The notes under the pieces were generated by a model that saw only the letters and a program-made list of their open reading frames with translations, ran no database searches and was not told where the DNA came from. Positions 44,352-52,462 of a stretch of DNA of 64,000 nucleotides are shown piece after piece (positions within the stretch are counted from its first letter, which is position 1; every line of letters begins with the position of its first letter). The stretch covers positions 558,170-622,169 of the forward strand of contig NZ_BNBL01000002.1 in the NCBI RefSeq assembly GCF_014655595.1, given 5' to 3'. A program made the position numbers and the translations under genes. This stretch comes from Streptomyces griseocarneus. Its GTDB lineage: Bacteria > Actinomycetota > Actinomycetes > Streptomycetales > Streptomycetaceae.

Positions 44352-45506
44352 ATGATCACCACCCTTGCCGTCGAGAACTACCGCTCCCTCCGCCGCCTGA
44401 TCGTGCCGCTGGACAGGCTCAACGTGATCACCGGCGCGAACGGCACCGGTAAGTCCAGCCTCTACCGCGCCCTGCGGCTGCTCGCCGAGGCGGCCCGGGG
44501 CGGCGCCGTCGCCGCGCTGGCCCGCGAAGGCGGGCTGCCCTCCACCCTGTGGGCGGGGCACGAGAAACCGGGGCACGGCCCGGGCCGCGCCGAGCCCGTG
44601 AGCCTGCGGCTCGGCTTCTCCGGGACCGACTTCGGCTACGCCGTCGACTTCGGGCACCCGGTCCCCGACGGCTCGATCTTCGACGTGGACCCGGAGGTCA
44701 AACGCGAGTGCACGTGGACGGGCCCCGTGCTGCGCCCGGCCACCCTGCTCTGCGACCGGTCGGGCCCCGCCGTACGCACCCGCACCGCGGACGGCGGCTG
44801 GCACCGCTCGGTCAACGCCATCCGCCCCTACGACAGCATGCTCAGCGAACTCGCCGACCCGCAGCTCGCGCCCGACCTGCTGCGGCTGCGCGAGCTCATC
44901 AGGTCCTGGCGGTTCTACGACCACGTGCGCACCGACGCGCACGCACCCGCCCGCACCGCACAGATCGGCACCCGCACTCCCGTGCTCAGCCACGACGGCT
45001 CCGATCTCGCGGCCGCGCTGGAGACGATCCGGGAGATCGGCGACCGCGAGGCACTGGACGATGCCGTGGACGCGGCGTTCCCCGGCAGCCGCGTACAGGT
45101 CGACAGCCAGGGCGGCCGGTTCGAGCTGAAGCTGCGCCAGCGGGGCCTGCTGCGCCTGCTGGGGGCCGGTGAACTCTCCGACGGCACCCTGCGCTACCTC
45201 CTGTGGGCTGCGGCACTGCTGACTCCCCGGCCGCCCGCGCTCCTGGTCCTCAACGAGCCGGAGGCCAGCCTCCATCCGGACCTGCTGCCCCCGCTCGCCG
45301 GCCTGATCCTCACCGCGGCCAGGAACACCCAGATCGTGGTGGTCACCCACGCCCCGGAACTGCTCGAGGAACTCGCCCGGAACTCGGCACGCCACCGGCT
45401 CGACGTCAACGCCATCACCCTCGTCAAGGACGCGAGCGCGCAGACGGTGGTGGCGGGGCGCGAAGGACTCCTGGACGAGCCTTTGTGGTACTGGCCCAAG
45501 CGGTGA
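44352..45506 (+). CDS. AAA ATPase (RecF/OLD-like, SMC-related)
   Basis: 384 residues, a single ABC-type ATPase: Walker A VITGANGTGKSSLYRALRLL near the N-terminus, signature AGELSDGTLRYLLWAAALL, Walker B ALLVLNEPEASLHPDLLPPL with Asn before Glu, and the switch His in VVVTHAPELLEE. There is no TOPRIM domain at the C-terminus, so it is not a full OLD nuclease. It is often found alone in actinobacterial genomes. The function is DNA- or nucleotide-related by family only. No partner gene directly follows. Confidence 0.9.
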   Translation: MITTLAVENYRSLRRLIVPLDRLNVITGANGTGKSSLYRALRLLAEAARGGAVAALAREGGLPSTLWAGHEKPGHGPGRAEPVSLRLGFSGTDFGYAVDFGHPVPDGSIFDVDPEVKRECTWTGPVLRPATLLCDRSGPAVRTRTADGGWHRSVNAIRPYDSMLSELADPQLAPDLLRLRELIRSWRFYDHVRTDAHAPARTAQIGTRTPVLSHDGSDLAAALETIREIGDREALDDAVDAAFPGSRVQVDSQGGRFELKLRQRGLLRLLGAGELSDGTLRYLLWAAALLTPRPPALLVLNEPEASLHPDLLPPLAGLILTAARNTQIVVVTHAPELLEELARNSARHRLDVNAITLVKDASAQTVVAGREGLLDEPLWYWPKR

Positions 45507-45623
45507 GCCGAGCGATCGCACGGCGGGACCGGACGACACGTTCGTAGGCCTCGGCTGTCACATTCGTGTGCCGCGATCCGTCATGGCAGTGAAAGCAACG
45601 TGAAAGCCCGGAAGGAAGACGCC

Positions 45624-46127
45624 ATGGAAGCACGTTCGATCACTGCAGAGGTGCCGATGAGTTCGCGGATGTCCGACCCTGTGGAGCTCGTTCCCGAGCT
45701 GGCGGATGTGTCAGCGGCGCTGTTCAAGGCCACCGGCAACCACTCGGTGCCGCGGGGCACGATCGGCCTGATCCAGCTGCGGGCGGGCCAGATCGTCGGC
45801 AACACCTACCTGACCGTCCTGCACACGGATCTGCTGCGCAAGGCGGGGGAGTCGGAGGAGCGGATCACGTCGGTGTCGTCCTGGCAGGACGCGCCGTACT
45901 TCACCGGTGCCGAGCGTGCCGCGCTGGCTCTGGTGGAAGCCGTGCTCCAGCCGTCCGCGCACGGTGAGAGGGTCTCCGACGAGCTGTTCGCCCAGGTGTC
46001 CGAGCACTACGACCCCAAGGCGCTCACCACCCTGATGATCGCGATCGGGCAGGTCAACTTCTTCATCCCGGTCGCCCTCATCGCGAAGCCGGTGCCCGGC
46101 CGGACGTTCGCCGAGCCGTGGGTGTGA
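45624..46127 (+). CDS. AhpD/carboxymuconolactone decarboxylase-fold protein lacking the CxxC
   Basis: 167 residues. It aligns with AhpD-like proteins, with PRGTIGLIQLRAGQIVGNTYLTVLHTDLLRKAGESEERI in place of the usual N-G-C-x-Y-C-x-x-x-H-x-x-x-A block: the His and following helix are present, but both redox cysteines are replaced (by Asn and Leu). The later part WQDAPYFTGAERAALALVEAV is typical. It therefore cannot work by the standard thiol relay. GGAAGGAAGA precedes ATG 45624. A terminator follows. Confidence 0.88.
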   Translation: MEARSITAEVPMSSRMSDPVELVPELADVSAALFKATGNHSVPRGTIGLIQLRAGQIVGNTYLTVLHTDLLRKAGESEERITSVSSWQDAPYFTGAERAALALVEAVLQPSAHGERVSDELFAQVSEHYDPKALTTLMIAIGQVNFFIPVALIAKPVPGRTFAEPWV

Positions 46128-46146
46128 GACCGGCCGCGTGAGTGCC

Positions 46147-46183
46147 GGCCCGTCCTGGTCCCGCCGTGGGACCGGGACGGGCC
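46147..46183 (+). terminator. Hairpin after the AhpD-fold gene
   Basis: GGCCCGTCCTGGTCCC pairs with GGGACCGGGACGGGCC with a single mismatch around GCCGT, 20 bases after the stop. Confidence 0.75.
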
Positions 46184-46241
46184 GCAGGCCGATGTCCGAT
46201 TGCCGCCAGCGTGGTCCCTCTCGATTGATCACTCTTGAGTC

Positions 46242-46709
46242 ATGACGAGTCCAGCCATGACTGATTCGGTAACCGCCCTGAGCGGCATGTATGCGGCCGA
46301 GGCGCGGTATCTGGCGGCAGGGGGTCCGGGGGAGGCCCCCTTCGACCTCCTCGCCCCCTTCTTCGCGCCTGATGTCGTGCTGCACCAGGCCGATGCACTG
46401 CCCTATGGCGGAACCTGGCGTGGGCACGCGGGTCTGGAACGGTTCTTCCTCGCGATGAGCGAGGCGTGGGAATCCTTCGACATGGTGGAGCAGGAATTCC
46501 TCGCCACCGGTGCGACGGCGGTGGTGCTGACCCGGGTCCGTGCGCGGGCTCGTGCCACCGGCCGCGAGCTCACCTTCCCGATTCTGCAGACGATCAGGGT
46601 CGAGGACGGGCGGATCCGCGAAGTCCACCCCTTCTACTGGGACACGGCGGCCATCGCGGATGCCTGCGCGGGGCCGGTGACGGACGACGGCACCGGTACG
46701 AGCCGGTAG
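46242..46709 (+). CDS. SnoaL-like (NTF2-fold) protein
   Basis: 155 residues with the NTF2-like cone fold: N-terminal helix and LLAPFFAPDVVLHQADALPYGGTWRG, then GLERFFLAMSEAWESFDM, VLTRVRARARATGRELTFPI and QTIRVEDGRIREVHPFYWD. Members are polyketide cyclases, isomerases or binding proteins; the sequence does not say which. The last 76 bases overlap the end of the convergent metallohydrolase gene. Start 46242 or 46257, both ATG. Confidence 0.87.
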   Translation: MTSPAMTDSVTALSGMYAAEARYLAAGGPGEAPFDLLAPFFAPDVVLHQADALPYGGTWRGHAGLERFFLAMSEAWESFDMVEQEFLATGATAVVLTRVRARARATGRELTFPILQTIRVEDGRIREVHPFYWDTAAIADACAGPVTDDGTGTSR

Positions 46710-47593
46710 CTGTCGCCCTCCGAGGCGACCAGGCCGGCGGTCGGCGGAGGGAAGTGGGTGCCCAGCAGCAGGGTGTCGGTGTCGGCGAGCGCGGCCAGGA
46801 GCCTTCGGCGGGTGCGCGCGGCCTGGGTGGTGTCGGTGTCGACGCAGCTGTGGATGCCGGGGCGTGCCAGCTGTACGGGGTGGTGGACGCAGTCGCCGGT
46901 GATGACGGCCGACCGTCCGGCGTCGCGGAGTTCGACCGCGACCTGTCCCGGCGTGTGCCCCGGCGTGGGCAGCAGCCGCAGTCCGGGGATCACCTCGGTG
47001 CCGCCGTCGCGCACGTCGATCAGGTCGAGAAGTCCGGCCTCTCGGACCGGGTGGACGGAGTCGCGGAACATCTGCCGGCGGTGCTCGTCCATGTCGGTGG
47101 CCGCCCAGTGGTCCCACTCGGTGCGGGAGGTGAGGTAGCGGGCGTTGGGGAAGGTGGGCACCCACGCGCCGTCCTGGGCGCGGGTGTTCCAGCCGACGTG
47201 GTCGGTGTGCAGGTGGGTGAGGATGACGAGGTCGACGGCCTCGGGCGGGAAGCCCGCGTCGGTGAGCCGCCCGAGGTAGGGGCTGTTCAGGTTGTGCCAG
47301 GCCGGGTTGGCCCGTGGCTTGCCGTTGCCGATGCCGGTGTCGACGAGGACGCGCAGGCCGTTCGTCTCGAGGGCGAAGGTGTGGCTTGCCAGACGGAGGG
47401 TGCCGTCGGCGGTGGCGAAGTCGGGCCGGAGCCAAGGCGCCTGGGCGACCGCCTCGGGGGTGGCGTCGGGGAGCAGCCAGCGGCCGGTCTGCGGGGGCAG
47501 GGGCATTTCGTCGATGCGGTGCACGACATGGTCACCCACGGTCCAGAGGGGAGCCGGGTCCCGTGAAGTGTCGGAGAGCGGGGGCTCGTTCAT
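46634..47593 (-). CDS. Metallo-beta-lactamase-fold hydrolase
   Basis: 319 residues, cytosolic. The zinc ligands are complete: LVILTHLHTDHVGWN (His-x-His-x-Asp-His), TPGHTPGQVAVEL, VITGDCVHH and LGTHFPPPTAG. Related proteins are lactonases or AttM/quorum-quenching-type hydrolases, but the substrate cannot be fixed. GGAGGTCC precedes ATG 47593. It is divergent from the AtzG-like/amidase pair, and the shared promoter region carries two copies of the repeat also found before the TetR gene, so it is probably repressed by that regulator. Confidence 0.92.
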   Translation of the reverse strand: MNEPPLSDTSRDPAPLWTVGDHVVHRIDEMPLPPQTGRWLLPDATPEAVAQAPWLRPDFATADGTLRLASHTFALETNGLRVLVDTGIGNGKPRANPAWHNLNSPYLGRLTDAGFPPEAVDLVILTHLHTDHVGWNTRAQDGAWVPTFPNARYLTSRTEWDHWAATDMDEHRRQMFRDSVHPVREAGLLDLIDVRDGGTEVIPGLRLLPTPGHTPGQVAVELRDAGRSAVITGDCVHHPVQLARPGIHSCVDTDTTQAARTRRRLLAALADTDTLLLGTHFPPPTAGLVASEGDSYRLVPVPSSVTGPAQASAMAAVSQ

Positions 47594-47606
47594 GTGTGGA
47601 CCTCCA

Positions 47607-47629
47607 TTAACGCAGTTTCTTTGCTTTAA
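47607..47629. promoter_or_regulatory. Operator copy 1 for the TetR regulator
   Basis: Left half TTAACGCAG and right half TTGCTTTAA are 8/9 inverted around a 5-base spacer (TTTCT). It lies 14 bases upstream of the metallohydrolase start, where a bound repressor would block transcription. The same core, CGCAA-N5-TTGCG, is seen at 47653 and 49335. Confidence 0.75.
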
Positions 47630-47652
47630 CGGACCGTAGCCCGTAGGGTCCA

Positions 47653-47675
47653 CTAACGCAAACCCTTCGCTTTTA
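47653..47675. promoter_or_regulatory. Operator copy 2 for the TetR regulator
   Basis: Left half CTAACGCAA, spacer ACCCT, right half TCGCTTTTA: the left half is almost ideal and the right half matches 6 of 9. It lies 52 bases before the AtzG-like start, so copies 1 and 2 flank the divergent promoters. Confidence 0.65.
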
Positions 47676-47726
47676 CGGAGCCGGAGGGTTCATCCCGCTG
47701 CCCGTACGCCCGAAAGGACGACTCCC

Positions 47727-47951
47727 GTGGACGCAGCCCCGCCCGCACCCACCGGCCCACCCGCTCCCGCGCAAGCCGCCCCGCTCGACGAGGTCGCCGC
47801 CACGGCCCGCCACATCCGGACGGTCATCAGCGCCCTGCACGCACTGGACTTGGGGGACACCCCTCCGGCCCCGACGTACGACGCGACCTTCGACTCGACC
47901 CACGAGGCGACCTGCAGCGCCCGGCAGGAGGAGACCGATGCGGCCGTATGA
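47727..47951 (+). CDS. AtzG/GatC-like small subunit of the following amidase
   Basis: 74 residues from a GTG start with a short Pro/Ala-rich head. The segment LDEVAATARHIRTVISALHALDLGDTPPAPTYD resembles the helix and the L-x-x-x-P-P/A extension of AtzG (DUF4089) and GatC, which wrap around AS-family amidases and stabilise them. Its stop lies 14 bases inside the amidase gene, and CAGGAGGAG of the amidase falls within its 3' end, so the two are strongly coupled. The resemblance is short and visual. Confidence 0.7.
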   Translation: MDAAPPAPTGPPAPAQAAPLDEVAATARHIRTVISALHALDLGDTPPAPTYDATFDSTHEATCSARQEETDAAV

Positions 47952-49305
47952 ACTGACGCTCGCCGACGCCTCCGCGGCGATAGCCGCCGGCGAACTGTCG
48001 CCCGTGGAACTGACCGCTTCCGTCCTCGCCCGCGCCGGCACAGTGGACGGGCACCTCAACGCCTATGTCACGGTCGCCGAGGACGCCGCACTCCTCGCCG
48101 CCACGCAGGCGGAACGGGAGATCTCGGCGGGCCGGTACAGGGGGCCGCTGCACGGCATCCCGGTGGCGCTCAAGGACCTCATCGACGTCGCCGGCCTGCC
48201 GACCACGGCCAGTTCCCGCGTCCGCGCGCACCACATGGCCGCCGCCGACGCGGCGGTCACCGCACGGCTCCGCGACGCCGGCGCCGTCGTGCTGGGCAAG
48301 ACCCACACGCACGAGTTCGCCTACGGGCTGACCACCCCGCAGACCCGCAACGCCTGGGCCCCGGACCGGGTGGCCGGCGGGTCCAGCGGAGGCTCGGCCG
48401 TAGCGGTCGCCTCGGGAAGCGCCACCTTCGCCCTGGGCACCGACACCGGCGGGTCGATCCGCGTCCCGGCGGCGCTCAACGGCGTAGTGGGCCTCAAGCC
48501 CACCTACGACCTCCTGCCCCGGCACGGCGTCGTCCCCCTGTCGTGGTCCCTCGACCACGTCGGCCCCCTCACCCGTACCGTCCGCGACGCCGAGCCCGTA
48601 CTCGCGGCCCTCGCCGGCCCCCGACCGCCCTCCGGCGCCCGGAAGCCGACGGCAGGTCCGGCCGGGATGCGCATCGGCGTCCCCCGCACCTACTACTTCG
48701 ACCACGTCACCCCCGAGGTCGAGGCGGCGGTGCGGACAGCCCTCACGCACCTGCGCGAACTCGGCGCCGTTCTCGTCGACGTCGACATCCCGATGACCGA
48801 ATACGTCCAGGCCGTCCAGTGGGGGCTGATGGTGCCCGAAGCCACCGCCCAGCACGAGCCGACGCTGCGCTCGTCCTCCCACCTCTACGGTCCGGACGTC
48901 CGCGTCCTGCTCGAGGCCGGGAAGCACGTGCCGGCCGGCGACTACCTGCGCGCCCAGCGCGCCCGTACCCTCATGCGGGCCTCGTGGAGACGGCTCTTCG
49001 ACGAGGTCGACGCCATCGCGGCACCGACCGTGCCCACCACCGCCACCCGCGCCGGGCAGGACACGATCGAATGGCCGGGCGGAATCACGGAAACGGTCTC
49101 CGACGCCTACGTCAGGCTCTCGGCACCGGCGAACATCACCGGCATGCCGTCACTCTCGCTCCCCGTCGGCCTCGACGCGGCGGGGCTGCCCATCGGCATG
49201 CAGCTCATCGGCCCTCCACTGGCCGAGACGACACTGCTGCGCATCGGCCGCGCCTACGAGGAGGCCCGGGGTGTCATCCCGCTTCCCGCCGCCCTCGAGG
49301 CATGA
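47938..49305 (+). CDS. Cytosolic amidase (AS family, AtzE/GatA-like)
   Basis: 455 residues, no signal. The triad: HGIPVALKDLIDVAG (Lys), AGGSSGGSAVAVASG (cis Ser) and GTDTGGSIRVPAALNG (nucleophile). The C-terminal part lacks a GatA-specific tRNA-associated extension. With the AtzG-like subunit it resembles 1-carboxybiuret/indoleacetamide-type hydrolases. GGAGGAGACC precedes the ATG. It is under the likely control of the TetR protein encoded 61 bases downstream. Substrate unknown. Confidence 0.93.
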   Translation: MRPYELTLADASAAIAAGELSPVELTASVLARAGTVDGHLNAYVTVAEDAALLAATQAEREISAGRYRGPLHGIPVALKDLIDVAGLPTTASSRVRAHHMAAADAAVTARLRDAGAVVLGKTHTHEFAYGLTTPQTRNAWAPDRVAGGSSGGSAVAVASGSATFALGTDTGGSIRVPAALNGVVGLKPTYDLLPRHGVVPLSWSLDHVGPLTRTVRDAEPVLAALAGPRPPSGARKPTAGPAGMRIGVPRTYYFDHVTPEVEAAVRTALTHLRELGAVLVDVDIPMTEYVQAVQWGLMVPEATAQHEPTLRSSSHLYGPDVRVLLEAGKHVPAGDYLRAQRARTLMRASWRRLFDEVDAIAAPTVPTTATRAGQDTIEWPGGITETVSDAYVRLSAPANITGMPSLSLPVGLDAAGLPIGMQLIGPPLAETTLLRIGRAYEEARGVIPLPAALEA

Positions 49306-49334
49306 CCACGCTCCCCTGCCACCACGTTCAGGCA

Positions 49335-49357
49335 GGTGCGCAATTCCTTTGCGTTAA
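49335..49357. promoter_or_regulatory. Operator copy 3, upstream of the TetR gene
   Basis: CGCAA-TTCCT-TTGCG (49339-49353) followed by TTAA, a perfect core of the inverted repeat found twice in the amidase/metallohydrolase promoter. It ends 10 bases before the regulator's start, consistent with autorepression. Confidence 0.75.
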
Positions 49358-49366
49358 GGTGACGGC

Positions 49367-49939
49367 ATGAGCCCCAGACCAGCTGTCCGCCCCGGAGGAC
49401 GAAGCGCCCGCGTGCAGCAGTCGGTGCACGCGGCCGTCCGGGAGCTCCAGGCCGAGCAGGGCCGGAGCGGCCTCACCGTCCCCCTCATCGCCGCACGGGC
49501 CGGCGTGACGCCCTCCACCGTCTACCGTCGTTGGGGCGACCTCCAGGAACTGCTGGCCGACGTCGCGGTGGAACACCTGCGCCCCGACGCACCGCCCGCC
49601 GACCTCGGCAGCCTGCGCGAGGACCTGGAGCACTGGGCGGCCGCTTTCCTCGAGGAGATGTCCTCACCGCCCGGCCGCGCCTACATCCGTGACGCGCTGG
49701 CCGGCGACCCGGACGGAAGCAACGCCGGGCAGTGCTCCGCCTACGCCGTCGAGCAGGTCGAGGCCATCCTCGAGCGCGCCGCACAGCGCGGTGAGCACGT
49801 ACCCGGCACCGACGTCGTCATGGATCACGTCGTCGCCCCGATGATGTACCGCGTCCTCTTCCGTCCTGGTCTTTTGGACGCCCAGTACGCACGTGACCTG
49901 GTCGCCACGGTCTTCTACCGCCTGATGCCCCTGCCGTGA
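49367..49939 (+). CDS. TetR-family repressor
   Basis: 190 residues. The N-terminal DNA-binding domain is clear: VQQSVHAAVRELQAEQGRSGLTVPLIAARAGVTPSTVYRRWGDLQELLADV (helix-turn-helix with the conserved V-Y-R-R-W). The rest is a helical ligand domain of usual length with a TetR C-terminal form. The inverted repeat immediately before it, also present before the amidase and metallohydrolase genes, makes those its probable targets and itself autoregulated. The inducer may be the substrate of one of them. Confidence 0.94.
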   Translation: MSPRPAVRPGGRSARVQQSVHAAVRELQAEQGRSGLTVPLIAARAGVTPSTVYRRWGDLQELLADVAVEHLRPDAPPADLGSLREDLEHWAAAFLEEMSSPPGRAYIRDALAGDPDGSNAGQCSAYAVEQVEAILERAAQRGEHVPGTDVVMDHVVAPMMYRVLFRPGLLDAQYARDLVATVFYRLMPLP

Positions 49940-50014
49940 CCCGCCGCGTCCCCCGTCACGCGGGCCGGCCCGGGCACTGCGGTCCCGGTTCGCCTTCCGG
50001 CCGTGAACGGGACC

Positions 50015-50042
50015 GGGTGCCCGGCCTCGCGGCCGGGCACCC
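50015..50042. terminator. Bidirectional terminator between TetR and the peptidoglycan-binding gene
   Basis: GGGTGCCCGGCC and GGCCGGGCACCC form a perfect 12-bp stem with a TCGC loop, between two convergent genes. Confidence 0.85.
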
Positions 50043-50049
50043 CGAACGT

Positions 50050-50421
50050 TCAGCAGATGTCGTGCTTGAGCGCGTGCCAGGTCTTCGGGCCGACGATGCC
50101 GTCCACGGCCAGCCCGCAGATGTCGTGCAGGCGTCCCTGGAACTCCTTGACGCCCTTCTCCGTGCTGGGCCCGAACTTGCCGTCGACGCCCGTGGAACCG
50201 ATGGGCACGTTCCAGTGCTTCAGCAGGCACTGGGCCTGCTTGACCGCCGCGCCGGATGAACCGCGGGAGATGGTGGGCTCGGCGTTGGTGTGGTTGCACC
50301 CGTACGGCCCGGGCAGGGACGCGGAGTCCGTCGCCGAAGCGGTGGCCGTCGCCGTCAGGCCGCCGAGGGTGAGGACCGAGCCGAGTGCCAGGGCGGTGGT
50401 CATGCGTCGTAAGCGCGTCAT
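50050..50421 (-). CDS. Small secreted peptidoglycan-binding-like protein
   Basis: 123 residues. A signal peptide (MTTALALGSVLTLGGLTATATASA) is followed by a PG_binding_1-like domain: PTISRGSSGAAVKQAQCLLKHW, GKFGPSTEKGVKEFQ, and LAVDGIVGPKTWHALK. Four Cys suggest two disulfides. Leu4 is a TTA codon (50410-50412) if translation begins at the ATG with GGAGG before it, which is the better start; a second ATG three codons on has no such site. It resembles the protein at 55733. Likely noncatalytic wall binding. Confidence 0.88.
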   Translation of the reverse strand: MTRLRRMTTALALGSVLTLGGLTATATASATDSASLPGPYGCNHTNAEPTISRGSSGAAVKQAQCLLKHWNVPIGSTGVDGKFGPSTEKGVKEFQGRLHDICGLAVDGIVGPKTWHALKHDIC

Positions 50422-50572
50422 GAGTCCTCCGTAGTCGTCCTCGGTGCGTGCGCACCGAGGTGCAGCAGCGTCGAAGGTGCCCCATCCGGCTCCCGAGGGC
50501 TTGTACGAATGCGACACGGCCTGGATTCCGGCGGGCGGGAGTATCGTGCTGGGGCGGTGAGGGGAGGCTTGC

Positions 50573-51430
50573 ATGGCGCACGCGCGCGAGCTGGTCCGCC
50601 GAAGACCATGCGCCGCACTGGCCGGTCACGTACTCGGCTACCGGGGCTTCTCGATCGCGGCGCGGCCGCCACGGCGCCGGCTGGTGGTCCCGGACGGTCT
50701 CGTCAAGGTGATGTTCGGCTTCGGCGAGCCCGTGCGGATGGTGGACGCGGTGGATCAGCGGCGAGCGGTCAGGGGGAGGTCGCTCGTCAACGGCCTGGGG
50801 ACGACCGCGGTCGTCGGGCAGCACACCGGTGGCCTGCACGGGATCACCGTCCTGCTGACTCCGCCGGCGGCCCACCGCATCTTCGCCGTTCCTCCGTCCG
50901 AATGGGGCCCGGTGGCCGCCGAAGCGGCCGAGCTCGGCGGCCCGGCTCTCGCGGGGCTCGGCGAACGCCTCGACGCCTGCCCGGACTGGGCGACGCGCTT
51001 CGCACTGCTCGACGAGGTCCTCACGGAGCGTCTGCACGCCGGCCGGCCGTGTCACCCCGACGTCATCCGGGCCTGGCGCGAAATAGCGCGCACCCACGGA
51101 CGGGTGCGCGTGGAGGATCTCGCCGCCACGGTCGGGCGCAGCCGCCGTCACCTCGAACGCCTCTTCCGCAGGCAGATCGGTCAGACGCCGAAGGCCGCGG
51201 CCCAGGTGGCGCGCCTGCAGCAGGCCCTGCGGTTGCAGGCCTCCGGGATGACCTGGGCGCAAGTGGCCGCCGAGGCCGGCTACTACGACCAGCCGCACTT
51301 CGACCGCACCTTCACGGCGATGATCGGCTGCACACCCACCCGCTTCCGCGCCGACCGCGCGGGCTCGCCCTCCGACGACCCCTTGGACTTCCTGCCGGAC
51401 CGGGTGACGAGCGTGCTGCTGACCGGATGA
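50573..51430 (+). CDS. AraC-family transcription regulator
   Basis: 285 residues with a non-conserved N-terminal sensor part (HVLGYRGFSIAARPPRRRL, GQHTGGLHGITVLLTPPAAHRIF) and a C-terminal pair of helix-turn-helix motifs: RVEDLAATVGRSRRHLERLFRRQIG and WAQVAAEAGYYDQPHFDRTFTAMIGCTPTRFR. The second carries the family hallmark. GGGGAGG precedes the ATG. Target genes are not clear: the flanking genes are divergent or convergent. Confidence 0.93.
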   Translation: MAHARELVRRRPCAALAGHVLGYRGFSIAARPPRRRLVVPDGLVKVMFGFGEPVRMVDAVDQRRAVRGRSLVNGLGTTAVVGQHTGGLHGITVLLTPPAAHRIFAVPPSEWGPVAAEAAELGGPALAGLGERLDACPDWATRFALLDEVLTERLHAGRPCHPDVIRAWREIARTHGRVRVEDLAATVGRSRRHLERLFRRQIGQTPKAAAQVARLQQALRLQASGMTWAQVAAEAGYYDQPHFDRTFTAMIGCTPTRFRADRAGSPSDDPLDFLPDRVTSVLLTG

Positions 51431-51475
51431 GCGGCCGCCGTACGCCGGCGGCAAGTCGGCCCGGCGCGGACACGG

Positions 51476-52462
51476 TCAGGCGGGTGGGAACGAGCGGCGG
51501 TAGGCGGTGGGCGTCACTCCGAAGTGCTGGGTGAAGTGGCGGCGGAGGTTGGTGCCGGTGCCGAGGCCGCTGAGGTGGCTGATGCGTTCGACGGGCAGGG
51601 TGGTGGTTTCCAGGAGGGACTGGGCGCGGGCCAGGCGCTGGGTCAGGAGCCACTGGAGGGGGGTGGTGCCGGTGACGGCGTCCAGGCGGCGGAAGAAGGT
51701 GCGGGGGCTCATGCCGGCGCGGGCGGCGAGGTCGTCGACGGTGAGGGGTGCGTCGAGGTGTTCGCGGGCCCACTGCAGGACGGGGGCGAGGCTGTCGTCG
51801 TCGGTTTCGGGGACGGAGAGGTCGACGTACTGGGTCTGGCCGCCGGGGCGGTGGGCCGGGACGACGAGGCGGCGGGCGAGCTGGTTGGCGATGTGGGCGC
51901 CGAGGTCGCGGCGGACGATGTGCAGGCACAGGTCGAGGCCGGCGGTGACGCCCGCGCTGGTGAGGACGTCGCCGTCGTCCACGTAGAGGACGGAGTCGTC
52001 GACCTGGACGCGCGGGTGGCGGCGGGCGAGGTCCTGGGTGTGCATCCAGTGGGCGGTGGCGCGACGGCCGTCGAGGATCCCGGCGGCGGCGAGCGCGAAG
52101 GCGCCGGCACACAGGGAGACCATGCGGGCCCCGGAGCCGGCCGCCCGGCGCAGGGCGGTGAGGAGTTCCGCGGGCAGTTCCCGCTCGCCGGTGATGCAGG
52201 CCTCGGGCACGGAGGGGACGATCACGGTGTCCGCGTCCTCCAGGGCCTCGAGGCCGTGGGCGGTGTGCAGGGTGAGGCCGAAGGGGCCGGGCCGCTTCTC
52301 GCCGCCCCCGGCGGAACACAGGCGCAGGTCGTACCAGGGGTCGGCGAGGTCGAGGTGGGGGATGCCGAACACGGTGCAGACCACCCCCAGTTCGTACAGG
52401 TCCCACATGGGGACGTCGTCGTCGATGACGACCACGGCCACGCTTCCGGCGTTCATGATCAT
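51476..52462 (-). CDS. GlxA-type regulator (DJ-1/PfpI plus AraC domains)
   Basis: 328 residues. The N-terminal half is a DJ-1/PfpI-like domain (SVAVVVIDDDVPMWDLYELGV, VSLCAGAFALAAAGILDGRRATAHW with the elbow Cys) that likely binds a ligand; the C-terminal half is a double helix-turn-helix (TVDDLAARAGMSPRTFFRRLDAVTG and PVERISHLSGLGTGTNLRRHFTQHFGVTPTAYR). It is divergent from the imine reductase gene, 126 bases away, and may control it. Start at 52462 or two codons later. Confidence 0.93.
   Translation of the reverse strand: MIMNAGSVAVVVIDDDVPMWDLYELGVVCTVFGIPHLDLADPWYDLRLCSAGGGEKRPGPFGLTLHTAHGLEALEDADTVIVPSVPEACITGERELPAELLTALRRAAGSGARMVSLCAGAFALAAAGILDGRRATAHWMHTQDLARRHPRVQVDDSVLYVDDGDVLTSAGVTAGLDLCLHIVRRDLGAHIANQLARRLVVPAHRPGGQTQYVDLSVPETDDDSLAPVLQWAREHLDAPLTVDDLAARAGMSPRTFFRRLDAVTGTTPLQWLLTQRLARAQSLLETTTLPVERISHLSGLGTGTNLRRHFTQHFGVTPTAYRRSFPPA

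Noticed and set aside
44352..45506. OLD-family nuclease of a defence system
   Set aside because: The TOPRIM domain expected at the C-terminus and a partner helicase are missing.
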